NCBI GenBank assembly: GCA_029865285.1
Contig: JAOUHE010000027.1
Location: 1-15,395 of the forward strand
Length of the DNA stretch: 15,395 bases
Source of the DNA: Chloroflexota bacterium
GTDB taxonomy: Bacteria; Chloroflexota; Limnocylindria; QHBO01
Direction: 5' to 3'
The notes beneath the pieces were generated by a model. That model saw only the letters and a program-made list of their open reading frames with translations, was not told the DNA's origin and did not search any database. Positions 1 to 8,151 of the stretch are shown piece by piece; the stretch's first letter is position 1; every line of letters begins with the position of its first letter. The translations under genes and the position numbers were made by a program.

Positions 1-838
1 CGCCCACGGCGGCGACTTCTGCACAGGTGGACGAACCAGCTCGACCCAGTACCAGATCGGCGGCCACCAGTGCATCGGCCATCCGGTCGGTGAGCAGCGG
101 CACCGGCTCGTATCGCGCTCGGAGCTCCTCGGGAAGGCGCTCGCGCGCCGCCAGTGCCTGGGGCATTCCCGCGTCGCCGGCGAGGTGCAGAACCCGCCAC
201 TCGCGCAGGATCTCGGCGAGCGCACCGTCGAGCGCGACGGTGATGCGGGCCACCGCCTGCGACCCACCGAAGACGAGCAGCAGGCGCTCGTCGCCGGCAA
301 CGCCAAAGCCGGCGCGGGCCGCGTCGCGGTCGATCCCGGCGAACGACCGGATCGGGGTCCCGGAGATGAAGCTGTGTCCCGGGAACGCCTCCAGGGTCGG
401 CGGGAAGGAGACGGCCACGCGCGCCGCGAGACGCCCGACCGCCGCGGTCGCGCGGCCGGGAATCACGTTCCCCTCCCAGAGGAGCGTGGGGATGCGGCGG
501 ACTCGGGCGGCAGCGACCAACGGGAGCGCCAGGTAGCCGCCGGTCGTGAAGATCGCGGCAGGTCGCAACCGTCCAAGCAGCCACCATGCCTGCGGGGCAG
601 AGGCCGCCAGCCGCAGTGGATCAAGGACGATGTGCAGATCCCTTCCGGCGCTGCGCAGCGACCTGACCACGAGTTGGTGGTAGGGCATGGCGGTGCCGAC
701 GAGGCGTCGCTCGAAGCCGCGAACGCCGCCCACGTAGGAGAGCTCAAGGTCGGGCTGCGCGTCGCGCAAGGCCCGCGCGACGGCCAGCGCGGGGTGGATG
801 TGCCCGCCTGTCCCGCCGCCCGACACCGAACACCGCAT
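1..838 (-). CDS. murG: MurG, lipid II-forming GlcNAc transferase (3' end cut off by window)
   Basis: MurG transfers GlcNAc from UDP-GlcNAc to lipid I on the inner face of the membrane, making lipid II. The 279 residues visible begin with a glycine-rich loop, GGGTGGH at residues 7-13, the family's N-terminal signature; TTGGY (98-102) and GGSQ (191-194) follow, and GRAGSSTCAEV (265-275) lies in the UDP-GlcNAc-binding C-terminal domain. The usual HEQN motif reads WEGN (121-124). The C-terminus, probably another 70-90 residues, lies off the left edge. The ATG at 838 was chosen because it puts the glycine loop at the very N-terminus and has an AGGA about 10 nt upstream. The start lies inside the ftsW reading frame, so the genes overlap by 95 nt. 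It is the last visible gene of the dcw operon. Identity is secure. Confidence 0.95.
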   Translation of the reverse strand, partial: MRCSVSGGGTGGHIHPALAVARALRDAQPDLELSYVGGVRGFERRLVGTAMPYHQLVVRSLRSAGRDLHIVLDPLRLAASAPQAWWLLGRLRPAAIFTTGGYLALPLVAAARVRRIPTLLWEGNVIPGRATAAVGRLAARVAVSFPPTLEAFPGHSFISGTPIRSFAGIDRDAARAGFGVAGDERLLLVFGGSQAVARITVALDGALAEILREWRVLHLAGDAGMPQALAARERLPEELRARYEPVPLLTDRMADALVAADLVLGRAGSSTCAEVAAVG

Positions 839-2000
839 CGAACATTGATCCTGTCTGGTTGGTCTCGCGCGAGATCGACAGCAAGATGCCGACCCCGACG
901 AGGTTGATGATGAGAGCCGAGCCACCGTAGCTGATGAACGGGAGCGGGATCCCGGTGACCGGTAGGAGTGCGGAGACGACCATCATGTTGACGCAGGCCT
1001 GGACCACCAGCCAGGTGGTGATGCCTGCAGCCAGAAGACCTGAGAAGGTATCCGGGGCCTGGATGGCGATCCGGTAGCCCTGGTAGGCGATCATCAGGAA
1101 CAGGGCGAGCACCGTCAGGGTACCGATCAGGCCCCATTCCTCACCGATGATGGCAAAGATGAAGTCGGTCGACGGTGCCGGCAGGTACAGGTACTTCAGG
1201 CGGCTGGCCCCGAGACCCGCGCCAGTCACCCCGCCGAGCGCGAGCGCCATGAGCGATTGGACCACGTTGTAGCCGGATCCGAGCGGATCTCGAAACGGGT
1301 CGAGGAAACCCTCCAGCCGTTGAAGTTGATAGGGCGTGCTGGTCACCATCAGGTAAGCCGCACCGATGACGGCCCCGCCGATGGCGGTCAGGTACCCCAG
1401 GTTCGCTCCGGCCATGAAGAAGACGGCAATCGCAGTGACGATGTAGACGCCAGCGGTACCGAGGTCCGGCTCAAGGGCGATCAGGATGAAGCCTGGCACG
1501 ACCAGGACCACGAACGGGATGAGCCCACTCGAAAGCCCGCGCGCCTCCCGCCCGCGCCGGTCAAGCCAGTGGGCCAGATAGAGGCAGATCGCGAACTTGG
1601 CAAGCTCCGCGGGCTGGAAACCGCCGATGCCGGGCAGCACGAGCCAGCGACGCGAGCCGGACGCCTCGGTCCCGATCCCCGGAATCAGGACCAGCACCAG
1701 CAACGCGAGGCTGACGACGAAGACGGGGATGGCGATGAAGCGCAGGAGGCGGAAATCGGTCCTGCTGGCGACGTACATTGCCAGCAGGCCGAGCCCTGCC
1801 CAGATCATCTGCTGCGTCCCCTGGGCGCCGGCGTCCGCGCTGAATATGTACGAGCGCACGCTCGACGAGGAGTAGACCATCACGACCCCGAACGCGACCA
1901 GGGCGACGACCGCAACCAGGAGGGGCAGCGAGACCTGCTGGCGATCTCGGCGCACGCCCGCGCGTGGCTTCCCGCGCGCGACGGCCACCGCGCCGGTCAC
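744..2000 (-). CDS. ftsW: FtsW, septal peptidoglycan glycosyltransferase (SEDS family)
   Basis: FtsW is the SEDS-family polymerase that links lipid II into glycan strands at the septum together with FtsI. The 418-aa product has about ten hydrophobic segments starting near residue 25. SEDS landmarks are GSRRW (115-119), QPAELAK (129-135), EPDLGT (177-182), STDFIFAIIGEEWG (277-290), which holds the catalytic Asp (D279, equivalent to E. coli D297), and GIPLPFISYGGS (350-361). The start is a GTG at 2000 whose GTGA overlaps the murD stop, with GGAG 8 nt upstream; the open frame continues to 2420 but that part is murD out of frame. The last 31 residues, from about 388, are arginine-rich and encoded by DNA that also encodes the MurG N-terminus. 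RodA is the main alternative, but the dcw position supports FtsW. Confidence 0.95.
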   Translation of the reverse strand: MTGAVAVARGKPRAGVRRDRQQVSLPLLVAVVALVAFGVVMVYSSSSVRSYIFSADAGAQGTQQMIWAGLGLLAMYVASRTDFRLLRFIAIPVFVVSLALLVLVLIPGIGTEASGSRRWLVLPGIGGFQPAELAKFAICLYLAHWLDRRGREARGLSSGLIPFVVLVVPGFILIALEPDLGTAGVYIVTAIAVFFMAGANLGYLTAIGGAVIGAAYLMVTSTPYQLQRLEGFLDPFRDPLGSGYNVVQSLMALALGGVTGAGLGASRLKYLYLPAPSTDFIFAIIGEEWGLIGTLTVLALFLMIAYQGYRIAIQAPDTFSGLLAAGITTWLVVQACVNMMVVSALLPVTGIPLPFISYGGSALIINLVGVGILLSISRETNQTGSMFDAVFGVGRRDRRAHPPRAGRRAGLARRAARP

Positions 2001-3436
2001 GAGTTCGTCTCCGCGGGGGACGAGGCGTCGTTGATGGCAAGGGCGGCGGCACGGAAGGCATCGCCTCGCGCGGCGTAGTCGGTGAACATATCGAATGACG
2101 CGGCCGCCGGCGAGAGCAGCACAACGTCGCCGGGGAGCGCAAGCGCGGCAGCGCGGCGCACCGCATCGGACATCGAGGCGACACGTTCGATCGCGACTCG
2201 GCCGCCGATGAGCCGCTCGAGCTGGTCCGCGGTCTCGCCGATCAGCACCACAGCGCGACAGCGCGAGGCCGCCGCCTCGGCGAAGGAGGCATAGTCGAGC
2301 CCCTTGTCCTGGCCACCGGCAATCAGCACGACGCTCGCTGGCAGGAATGCCTCCAGCGCCGCGATGGCGGCGACCGGGATGGTCGCCTGAGAGTCGTTTA
2401 CCCACCGCACCCCGCCCCACTCACCCAGCGTCTCGAGGCGGTGGTGCACCCCGCGGAACTGACGGATCCCCGCCGCGATGGCAGACGTCGAAGCACCGGC
2501 GAGCTCTGACGCGAGTGCCGCTGCCAGGGCATCGGAGAGAAGGTGGCGGCCCGGCAGCGGTACCTCCGCGACGGGGAGGACGCGCTCGCCGTGGACCATC
2601 AGCCAGCCGTCGGAGACGCGTGCGGCGAGCTGCAGATCAACCGCCCCGAGCCCGTACCACGCGATGGAAGCGGCCGGCAGTCGAGCACCGAGTTCGCGGC
2701 ACCCCGGATCGTCGGCGTTGAGCACCACCAGCCCTCTGCGGGCGGACAGCTCGCCGAGGCGCGCCTTGACCGCACGGTAGGCGGCCTCGTTGGCATGGCG
2801 GTCGAGGTGGTCAGCGCCGATGTTGGTGTAGACCGCAATGTCGGCGCCGCGCGAGATGGTCGGAAGCTGCAGCTCGGAAAGCTCAAGGACGGCCCAGTCG
2901 CCCGGGCCGAGGAGCCCCACCTCTTCGATCAGGGGGCGGCCGATGTTGCCCCCGACGAGATGCGAGATGCCCGACTCGGCGAGGATCTCACCGATGAGGG
3001 CGGTGGTCGTGGTCTTGCCCTTGGTCCCGGTCACGGCGAGCACGCGCGCCCTGGTGAGCCGGAGGAAGAGCTCAACCTCGCTGACCAGCTCGACCCCTCG
3101 CTCGATCGCCTCCCGGAGGGCGGCGCGCAGCCACGGATCGGTGGTCGGGAAGTCGGGCGAGATGCTCGGACTGGTGACCAGCAGGTCGCCCCGCACGATG
3201 AGCGCGCGCGCCTCGTCCTCCGTAACGCCGAGGGCGAGGTGGATCGCCCGGTCGCCGAGGCCGGTGATCTCGTCCGCGAGCGCGGCTGCAGGGCGGCGGT
3301 CATAGATCGTCACCTCGGCGCCACCGTCGGCCAGCATACGGGCCGCGGCACCGCCCGATCGGGCCAGGCCGAACACGACCACGCGCCGGCCACGGAGGTC
3401 GTCGAGCGTGCGAATCAGTGCAGTCACGGTGGTCAT
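1997..3436 (-). CDS. murD: MurD, UDP-MurNAc-L-Ala:D-glutamate ligase
   Basis: MurD adds D-glutamate to UDP-MurNAc-L-alanine in the cytoplasm, using ATP. At 479 aa it is a normal to slightly long member. The N-terminal nucleotide-sugar domain has GLARSG (23-28). The central ATPase domain has the P-loop GTKGKTTT (137-144), LSELQL (186-191; commonly LSSFQL), TNIGADHLDRH (204-214) and a lysine in YRAVKARL (K224) matching the carbamylated lysine of E. coli MurD. The C-terminal domain has HHRLE (331-335), NDSQAT (347-352) and LSPAAASFDMF (441-451). The usual NDSKATN lysine is glutamine here. The ATG at 3436 lies 8 nt after the mraY stop with a closely placed AGGA; the stop overlaps the ftsW GTG start. 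Identity is firm. Confidence 0.96.
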   Translation of the reverse strand: MTTVTALIRTLDDLRGRRVVVFGLARSGGAAARMLADGGAEVTIYDRRPAAALADEITGLGDRAIHLALGVTEDEARALIVRGDLLVTSPSISPDFPTTDPWLRAALREAIERGVELVSEVELFLRLTRARVLAVTGTKGKTTTTALIGEILAESGISHLVGGNIGRPLIEEVGLLGPGDWAVLELSELQLPTISRGADIAVYTNIGADHLDRHANEAAYRAVKARLGELSARRGLVVLNADDPGCRELGARLPAASIAWYGLGAVDLQLAARVSDGWLMVHGERVLPVAEVPLPGRHLLSDALAAALASELAGASTSAIAAGIRQFRGVHHRLETLGEWGGVRWVNDSQATIPVAAIAALEAFLPASVVLIAGGQDKGLDYASFAEAAASRCRAVVLIGETADQLERLIGGRVAIERVASMSDAVRRAAALALPGDVVLLSPAAASFDMFTDYAARGDAFRAAALAINDASSPAETNS

Positions 3437-3444
3437 CGGTCCTG

Positions 3445-4425
3445 CTAGAGCCCGTTCACGGCCGCGAGATAGACGCTGAAGCCGAGCAGGCCGGCGAGGG
3501 CGCTGACGATCCAGAAGCGGAGCGTGATCTTCTCCTCTGCCCAGCCGAGCAACTCGAAGTGGTGCTGGAGCGGCGCCATGCGGAAGATCCGGCGGCCCCG
3601 CAACTTGAAGGACCCGACCTGCAGCACGACGCTCATGATCACCGCTAGGAAGACGAAGCCGATCACCGCCAGGAGCACCAACTGAGTGGTGATGGTGGCC
3701 ACCACGGCCAGCGTGGCGCCCAGCGACAGCGCGCCGGCATCGCCCATGAAGAGCTGTGCCGGGTGGACGTTGAACCAGAGAAACCCCATCAGCGCGCCAA
3801 TGATCAGTGCGCAGAAGATGGCCAGGTTGGGCTGCGACGGCTTGCCGCCGGGTACCTCGACCAAAGCGATCAGCAGATAGGCCACGAAGCTGAAGATGAG
3901 CACGCCGGCGGCGAGCCCGTCGAGCCCATCGGTCAGGTTCACCGCGTTGCTGACGCCGACGATCACGAAGGCGACGAACAGGATGAACAGGAAGCCGCCG
4001 ATCACCACCACACCGGCGAACGGGACATCCACACCGGTGATATCGAAGTGGCGCTGGATGTAGAACGCGGCCAGCAGGGCGACGATCGTCTGCCAGACGA
4101 GCTTGAAGCGGCCACGCACGCCGACCCCGGTGCGCACGTTCACGAAGTCGTCGATGGCGCCCAGGATCGAGACGCCGACGAGCGCCAGCATGGGCGTCAG
4201 GGTGAACGGATCCTCGATCCGCATGGCCATCGCCAGGAACATCACCACCACGACCAGGAGCATGCCGCCCATCGTCGGAGTGCCCGACTTCCCGACGTGG
4301 CCCTCCGGTCCTTCCGAGCGGATCCGCTTGCCGAAGCCAAGGCGTTGCAGGAGGCCGATGTAGATCGGTCCCAACAGGAGCACGCCGGCGAAGGCCGCGA
4401 GCAGCGCCACCACGATGGCGAGCAT
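3445..4425 (-). CDS. mraY: MraY, phospho-MurNAc-pentapeptide translocase (lipid I synthase)
   Basis: MraY transfers phospho-MurNAc-pentapeptide from UDP to undecaprenyl phosphate in the inner membrane, giving lipid I. The 326-aa protein is a polytopic membrane protein with about ten hydrophobic segments. Signatures are GTPTMGG (48-54), the Mg-binding pair D92-D93 in AIDDF, NLTDGLDGLAAG (163-174), FMGDAGALSLG (226-236) and PLQHHFE (285-291; E. coli has three histidines here). The ATG at 4425 is 2 nt past the murF stop and is preceded by a GGGGGA Shine-Dalgarno; the same frame is open to 5028, but that part is murF shadow. It sits between murF and murD as in the canonical dcw order. WecA/TagO-type enzymes are the only alternative and do not fit the context. 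Confidence 0.97.
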   Translation of the reverse strand: MLAIVVALLAAFAGVLLLGPIYIGLLQRLGFGKRIRSEGPEGHVGKSGTPTMGGMLLVVVVMFLAMAMRIEDPFTLTPMLALVGVSILGAIDDFVNVRTGVGVRGRFKLVWQTIVALLAAFYIQRHFDITGVDVPFAGVVVIGGFLFILFVAFVIVGVSNAVNLTDGLDGLAAGVLIFSFVAYLLIALVEVPGGKPSQPNLAIFCALIIGALMGFLWFNVHPAQLFMGDAGALSLGATLAVVATITTQLVLLAVIGFVFLAVIMSVVLQVGSFKLRGRRIFRMAPLQHHFELLGWAEEKITLRFWIVSALAGLLGFSVYLAAVNGL

Positions 4426-4427
4426 GG

Positions 4428-5888
4428 TCAGTCGTCCCCCGTCGGCAGGGAACCCGGTTCCCGGGAGAGCCCGGCGACCAGCCGGTCGAGCTCGATGCCG
4501 CGCGACCCCTTGATGAGAAGCAGGTCGCCGACCCCGGGCGCGAGTGCCCGCTCGACCACGGTCAATGCTTCCTCGACATCGGCCGCCTCCGCCACGTCGG
4601 TCAGGCCGGCCAGCCGCGCCCCGTCGGCGATCCAGCGTCCGCGCTCGCCCACCGTGACCAGGCCATCCACCACGGCCGCCGCCCGACCCCCGATCTGGCG
4701 ATGCTGCCGTTCCTCGCCCGACCCGAGTTCGAGCATGTCCCCGAGCACCGCCAGCCGACGGCGCCCAGTGGCGATCGGCGTCTCGCCGAGAAAGTCGAGG
4801 GCTGCCGAAACCGACACAGGCGAGGCGTTGTAGGTGTCGTCGATGATCATCGCGCCACCCGCACCCTCCACCAGGGCCATCCGGTGCGCAGCTCGGCTGC
4901 CGGCCGTCAGCGCCGCCTCGACCTCGTCGAGCGGCACGCCGAAGTGCTCGCCGACGGCGGCCGCCGCCAACGCATGCGGTACGAGGTGACGCCCCGGCAT
5001 GGCGGAGTGCACGCGCCGGGTGCCCCACGGCGTCTGGAGCGTGAAGCGGGTGCCGCCCAGCCCGCGCGACTCGACGTCGGTCGCGCGAACGTCGGCCCCG
5101 CCGGACAGGCCGAACGTGATGACCGCCGCCGGTGTCACTGCTCGCATTGCGACGACGCGCGGGTCGTCAGCGTTGAGCACGGCCAGGCCGCTGCGGGGCA
5201 GGGCCGCCGGCAGCTCGGCCTTGGCTCGGGCGATCGCTTCGATGCTTCCGGCTCGCTCGAGATGGGTCGGATGCACGGCCAGGACGACCCCGACCTCCGG
5301 TTGCGCGATATCGGCCAGCAGCGCGATCTCGCCTTCGGTGTACATGCTCATCTCCAGGACCGCCACCTCGTGCTCCGGCTGCAACTGCAGGAGCGTCATC
5401 GGCAGCCCCGTCTCGCTGTTGAGATTGCCCTCGTTGCGGATCACCCGCAGCGTCCGGGCGAGGACATCGGCCACGATCTCCTTGGCGATCGTCTTTCCCG
5501 TCGATCCGGTGACCCCCACCACGCGAACCGCCGAGCGGCTCCGCCACCAACGCGCCGCAGCCTGGAGCGCGGCGAGCGCGTCGGGTACCTGGACGATCGC
5601 CGCATCGGCGCCGGCAGCAACGGCAATCGGGCGCTCGACGAGGAGGACGCTCGCGCCGAGTGCCGCCGCCTCGGCGGCGAAGCGATGGCCGTCAACGCGC
5701 TCGCCGCGGAGTGCGACGAAGCAGCAGCCGGGCACCACCCTGCGCGAATCGACCACGGCGCCCGCGAACGAGGTGACCGAGGTCGGCCCGAGGAGATGGC
5801 CGCCGGTGGCAGCCAGGAGGTCTTCGAGGCGGATCGACGGAGGCACTCCGCTATCTGCAGATGGTGCCGCCGAGTCTATCAGCCTCAC
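4428..5888 (-). CDS. murF: MurF, UDP-MurNAc-tripeptide:D-Ala-D-Ala ligase
   Basis: MurF adds the D-Ala-D-Ala dipeptide to complete the UDP-MurNAc-pentapeptide. Taken from the GTG at 5888, the product is 486 aa, a typical size. It has the N-terminal Mur domain (VVDSRRV at 45-51, FVALRGERVDGHRF at 57-70), the P-loop GVTGSTGKT (125-133), EGNLNSETGLP (153-163), LNADD (238-242), the C-terminal DDTYNASP (350-357) and GDMLELG (383-389). The usual TN(I/V)GxAHLE motif reads AVHPTHLE (204-211). The GTG overlaps the ftsI TGA by 4 nt, indicating translational coupling; the frame stays open upstream to 6005 but that is ftsI shadow. murE, which normally precedes murF, is not present. The GNLNSETG and DDTYNASP motifs argue for MurF over MurE or MurC. 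Confidence 0.95.
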   Translation of the reverse strand: MRLIDSAAPSADSGVPPSIRLEDLLAATGGHLLGPTSVTSFAGAVVDSRRVVPGCCFVALRGERVDGHRFAAEAAALGASVLLVERPIAVAAGADAAIVQVPDALAALQAAARWWRSRSAVRVVGVTGSTGKTIAKEIVADVLARTLRVIRNEGNLNSETGLPMTLLQLQPEHEVAVLEMSMYTEGEIALLADIAQPEVGVVLAVHPTHLERAGSIEAIARAKAELPAALPRSGLAVLNADDPRVVAMRAVTPAAVITFGLSGGADVRATDVESRGLGGTRFTLQTPWGTRRVHSAMPGRHLVPHALAAAAVGEHFGVPLDEVEAALTAGSRAAHRMALVEGAGGAMIIDDTYNASPVSVSAALDFLGETPIATGRRRLAVLGDMLELGSGEERQHRQIGGRAAAVVDGLVTVGERGRWIADGARLAGLTDVAEAADVEEALTVVERALAPGVGDLLLIKGSRGIELDRLVAGLSREPGSLPTGDD

Positions 5889-7702
5889 TTTGCGGCCACC
5901 GGATCGACGATTCGGTCGGGCGGGATGGCCAGGTACTCCAGCATGCGCGGGGCGAGATCTCTGAAGACGGCCTGTGGCGTCTCGACCGTGCGGAATCCGG
6001 CCCACGTGACGGGCCGATGGATCAGGATGAGTGTCACCAGCTGCGGGTTGCTGGCGGGCATGATCGAGATGAACGACGCGTCGATCCAGCCCTCCCTGTA
6101 CGCGTAGGTGGTTCGGGCCTCGTAGACCGCCTTCCCCGACCCATCGGTCCCCACCTGGACCTGGCTCAGGATCGGTCCGGCCACCTGGGCCGTCCCGGTC
6201 TTGCCTGCCACCGCGTAGCCGGGGATCGCCGCCGGCTTGGCGATTCCGTCATCGATGGCCCCGGTCAGCAACTCGAGAACGGTCGCGGCGGTCTCCTCGC
6301 GCATCGTGCGCTCACCGGGCTCGACATCGGCCTCGTGGTAGACCCCGTCCGGTCCCGTCCACCCGGCGATGAGGTGCGGCGTGACCAGGGTCCCGCCGTT
6401 CGCGATCGCCGCATAGCCCGCGACCAGCTGCACGGCGGTGACGCTCAGCCCCTGGCCGAACGCGTTCTGGGCGGCGGTCAGGTCGCCCGATGCATTCGGC
6501 CCATTCGGATTCCAGACGACACCCGGTGCCTCGCCCGACAGGTCGATCCCGGTCGGTGACCCAAACCCGAACCGCTTGAACGCCTCGTACAGGCGCTCGC
6601 GACCGAGCAGAAGGCCGATCTTCGCCGCACCCACGTTGTTCGAGAGCTTGAGAACATCTCCCGCGGCGATGTCACCGTGGCCATAGCCGTAGCTGGCGCG
6701 GTCCGCATTCTGGATCCGAACGTTGCCGAGACGCAGGTTGTTGTCGTCGTGGACAGTGGTTTCGGTGGTAATGGCGTCGGCGTCGAGCGCTGCCGCGATG
6801 GTGAACGCCTTCATCACCGATCCCGGCTCGTACTGATGGCTCACCGCGGGGTTGGTGTAGAGCGACGGATCGGCCAGTCCGTAGGCGTTGGCGTCAAATG
6901 ATGGGAAGGTCGCCAGCGCCAGGATCGCTCCTGTCCGTGGGTCCATCACGATTCCGGTCACGCCCTTTGCCTGGTTCTTCTCGAGGGTGCTCCACATCGC
7001 CGCCTCGAGCATGTGCTGGAGTCCGATGTCGAGCGTCAGTGTCAGATCGGCGCCATCGACCGGCGGGCGCAGTTCGTAGACCGAGTCGGCGATTCGCTGG
7101 CCGCTGACGTCCTCCTGTGCCGTGACCGCTCCCGGCAACCCGCTGAGCAGGGCATCCTCGGCGCCCTCGAGGCCGTACTGTCCCTCGCCATCAACGTTCA
7201 CATAGCCGAGCAGCTGCGCACCGAGCGTGGTTCCCGGCGAGATCCCGGCGAGCGGGTAGACGCGCCGTGTCTCGGGGATCATCCCAACACCGGGGAGGTC
7301 GAGGGCTGCGATCCGTTCGGCCGTCGTGTCGTCCACGCGTCGCCGCAGCCAGACCCACGGGTCGTCACTGGAGATCCGCGTGCGGACGTCGGCAACATCC
7401 ATGCCAAGCACCGAGGCGAGGAGCGAGGACGTACTCTCGATGTCGCTGACGGTCGGCGGCGTGGCAAAGACCGACTGCACCTGGACCGAGGTGGCGAGCA
7501 GCTCGCCGTTGCGATCCCGTATCTCGCCGCGCGCAGCGGGAATCTCCTCGTTCTGCGCGAGCTGGTTGAGCGCCATCTCGACGAGACGCTCTCGGTCCGC
7601 GACCTGCCACCACACCAGCCGGCCGCCGATGATCGTGGCGAGCAAGGCAGCCACGATCATCAGGAGCAGGGCGCGGGCACGGCTGTCGGTCCTGGCGAGC
7701 AC
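5885..7702 (-). CDS. ftsI: FtsI (PBP3/PbpB), septal class B penicillin-binding protein
   Basis: FtsI is the monofunctional D,D-transpeptidase that crosslinks new glycan at the septum, working with FtsW. The 605-aa product has an N-terminal signal anchor (about residues 9-31), a class B dimerisation domain beginning IPAARGEIRDRNGELLA (54-70), and a transpeptidase domain with all three active-site motifs: SVMK (295-298, nucleophile S295), SNN (354-356) and KTGT (501-504). There is no PASTA domain after the catalytic domain. Translation starts at GTG 7702 with GGAG 5 nt upstream, 44 nt after the ftsL-like gene. The TGA is overlapped by the murF GTG. Dcw context and architecture favour FtsI over an elongation PBP2 or SpoVD. 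Confidence 0.96.
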   Translation of the reverse strand: MLARTDSRARALLLMIVAALLATIIGGRLVWWQVADRERLVEMALNQLAQNEEIPAARGEIRDRNGELLATSVQVQSVFATPPTVSDIESTSSLLASVLGMDVADVRTRISSDDPWVWLRRRVDDTTAERIAALDLPGVGMIPETRRVYPLAGISPGTTLGAQLLGYVNVDGEGQYGLEGAEDALLSGLPGAVTAQEDVSGQRIADSVYELRPPVDGADLTLTLDIGLQHMLEAAMWSTLEKNQAKGVTGIVMDPRTGAILALATFPSFDANAYGLADPSLYTNPAVSHQYEPGSVMKAFTIAAALDADAITTETTVHDDNNLRLGNVRIQNADRASYGYGHGDIAAGDVLKLSNNVGAAKIGLLLGRERLYEAFKRFGFGSPTGIDLSGEAPGVVWNPNGPNASGDLTAAQNAFGQGLSVTAVQLVAGYAAIANGGTLVTPHLIAGWTGPDGVYHEADVEPGERTMREETAATVLELLTGAIDDGIAKPAAIPGYAVAGKTGTAQVAGPILSQVQVGTDGSGKAVYEARTTYAYREGWIDASFISIMPASNPQLVTLILIHRPVTWAGFRTVETPQAVFRDLAPRMLEYLAIPPDRIVDPVAAK

Positions 7703-7746
7703 GGCTTCTCCGGCAGTCGCGGCCCCGGGGACCGCGACTGTCTACT

Positions 7747-8151
7747 TCAACGAGTCTGGTCGATCAATGGCTGAGCAAACCTGACGACGGACTGGCTCAA
7801 CGGGACCAGGTGCAGGCGCCGCCGAGCCTGATCTTCGATAACCGCGGGCGAGCGGGCCTCACCGATCTGGAAGATCAACTGCTGTTCCTCCGCTCGGAGC
7901 TGCGACATCTGGGCCTGCATTGCGTTGATCTCATAGCCGGTCGCCGCGACATGGGACGACTGGCTGAGGTAGAAGAGGCCGAGCCCGACCGCTGCGGCAA
8001 TGGCCACCAGGAACCCGGTGACGCTGGCCACCTCCTTGCGACGATCGGCCGCGCGCCGCGGGCGTGCCCGGGAGACCGTGCGTGGACGCACTCGTGGGCG
8101 CCTGCGGACGATCCCGATCCCGGTCGCCGGGCGTGCGCCGATGACGGCCAT
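7747..8151 (-). CDS. ftsL: FtsL/DivIC-like septum formation initiator protein
   Basis: This 134-aa protein has the bitopic FtsL/DivIC plan: an arginine-rich cytoplasmic N-terminus (about 1-42), one transmembrane helix (about 44-63), and an extracytoplasmic coiled coil (about 70-100, INAMQAQMSQLRAEEQQL) followed by SPAVIEDQARRRLHLVP (101-117), the usual end of the septum-initiator domain. FtsL-type proteins bridge early and late divisome proteins and help activate FtsW-FtsI. The ATG at 8151 directly abuts the TAG of the upstream small gene (TAGATG), suggesting coupled translation, as there is no strong Shine-Dalgarno. Position directly before ftsI points to FtsL, but sequence alone cannot separate FtsL from DivIC/FtsB, so the symbol rests on location. 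Confidence 0.85.
   Translation of the reverse strand: MAVIGARPATGIGIVRRRPRVRPRTVSRARPRRAADRRKEVASVTGFLVAIAAAVGLGLFYLSQSSHVAATGYEINAMQAQMSQLRAEEQQLIFQIGEARSPAVIEDQARRRLHLVPLSQSVVRFAQPLIDQTR

Noticed and set aside
2001..2420. An upstream extension of the ftsW frame.
   Set aside because: It is murD read out of frame; FtsW homology begins after the GTG at 2000, which overlaps the murD stop.
3763..6107. Long plus-strand open frames antisense to mraY, murF and ftsI (356 and 468 codons).
   Set aside because: They lie opposite genes with complete family motifs and translate to low-complexity Arg/Asp/His/Gln-rich sequence, the usual by-product of high-GC coding DNA.
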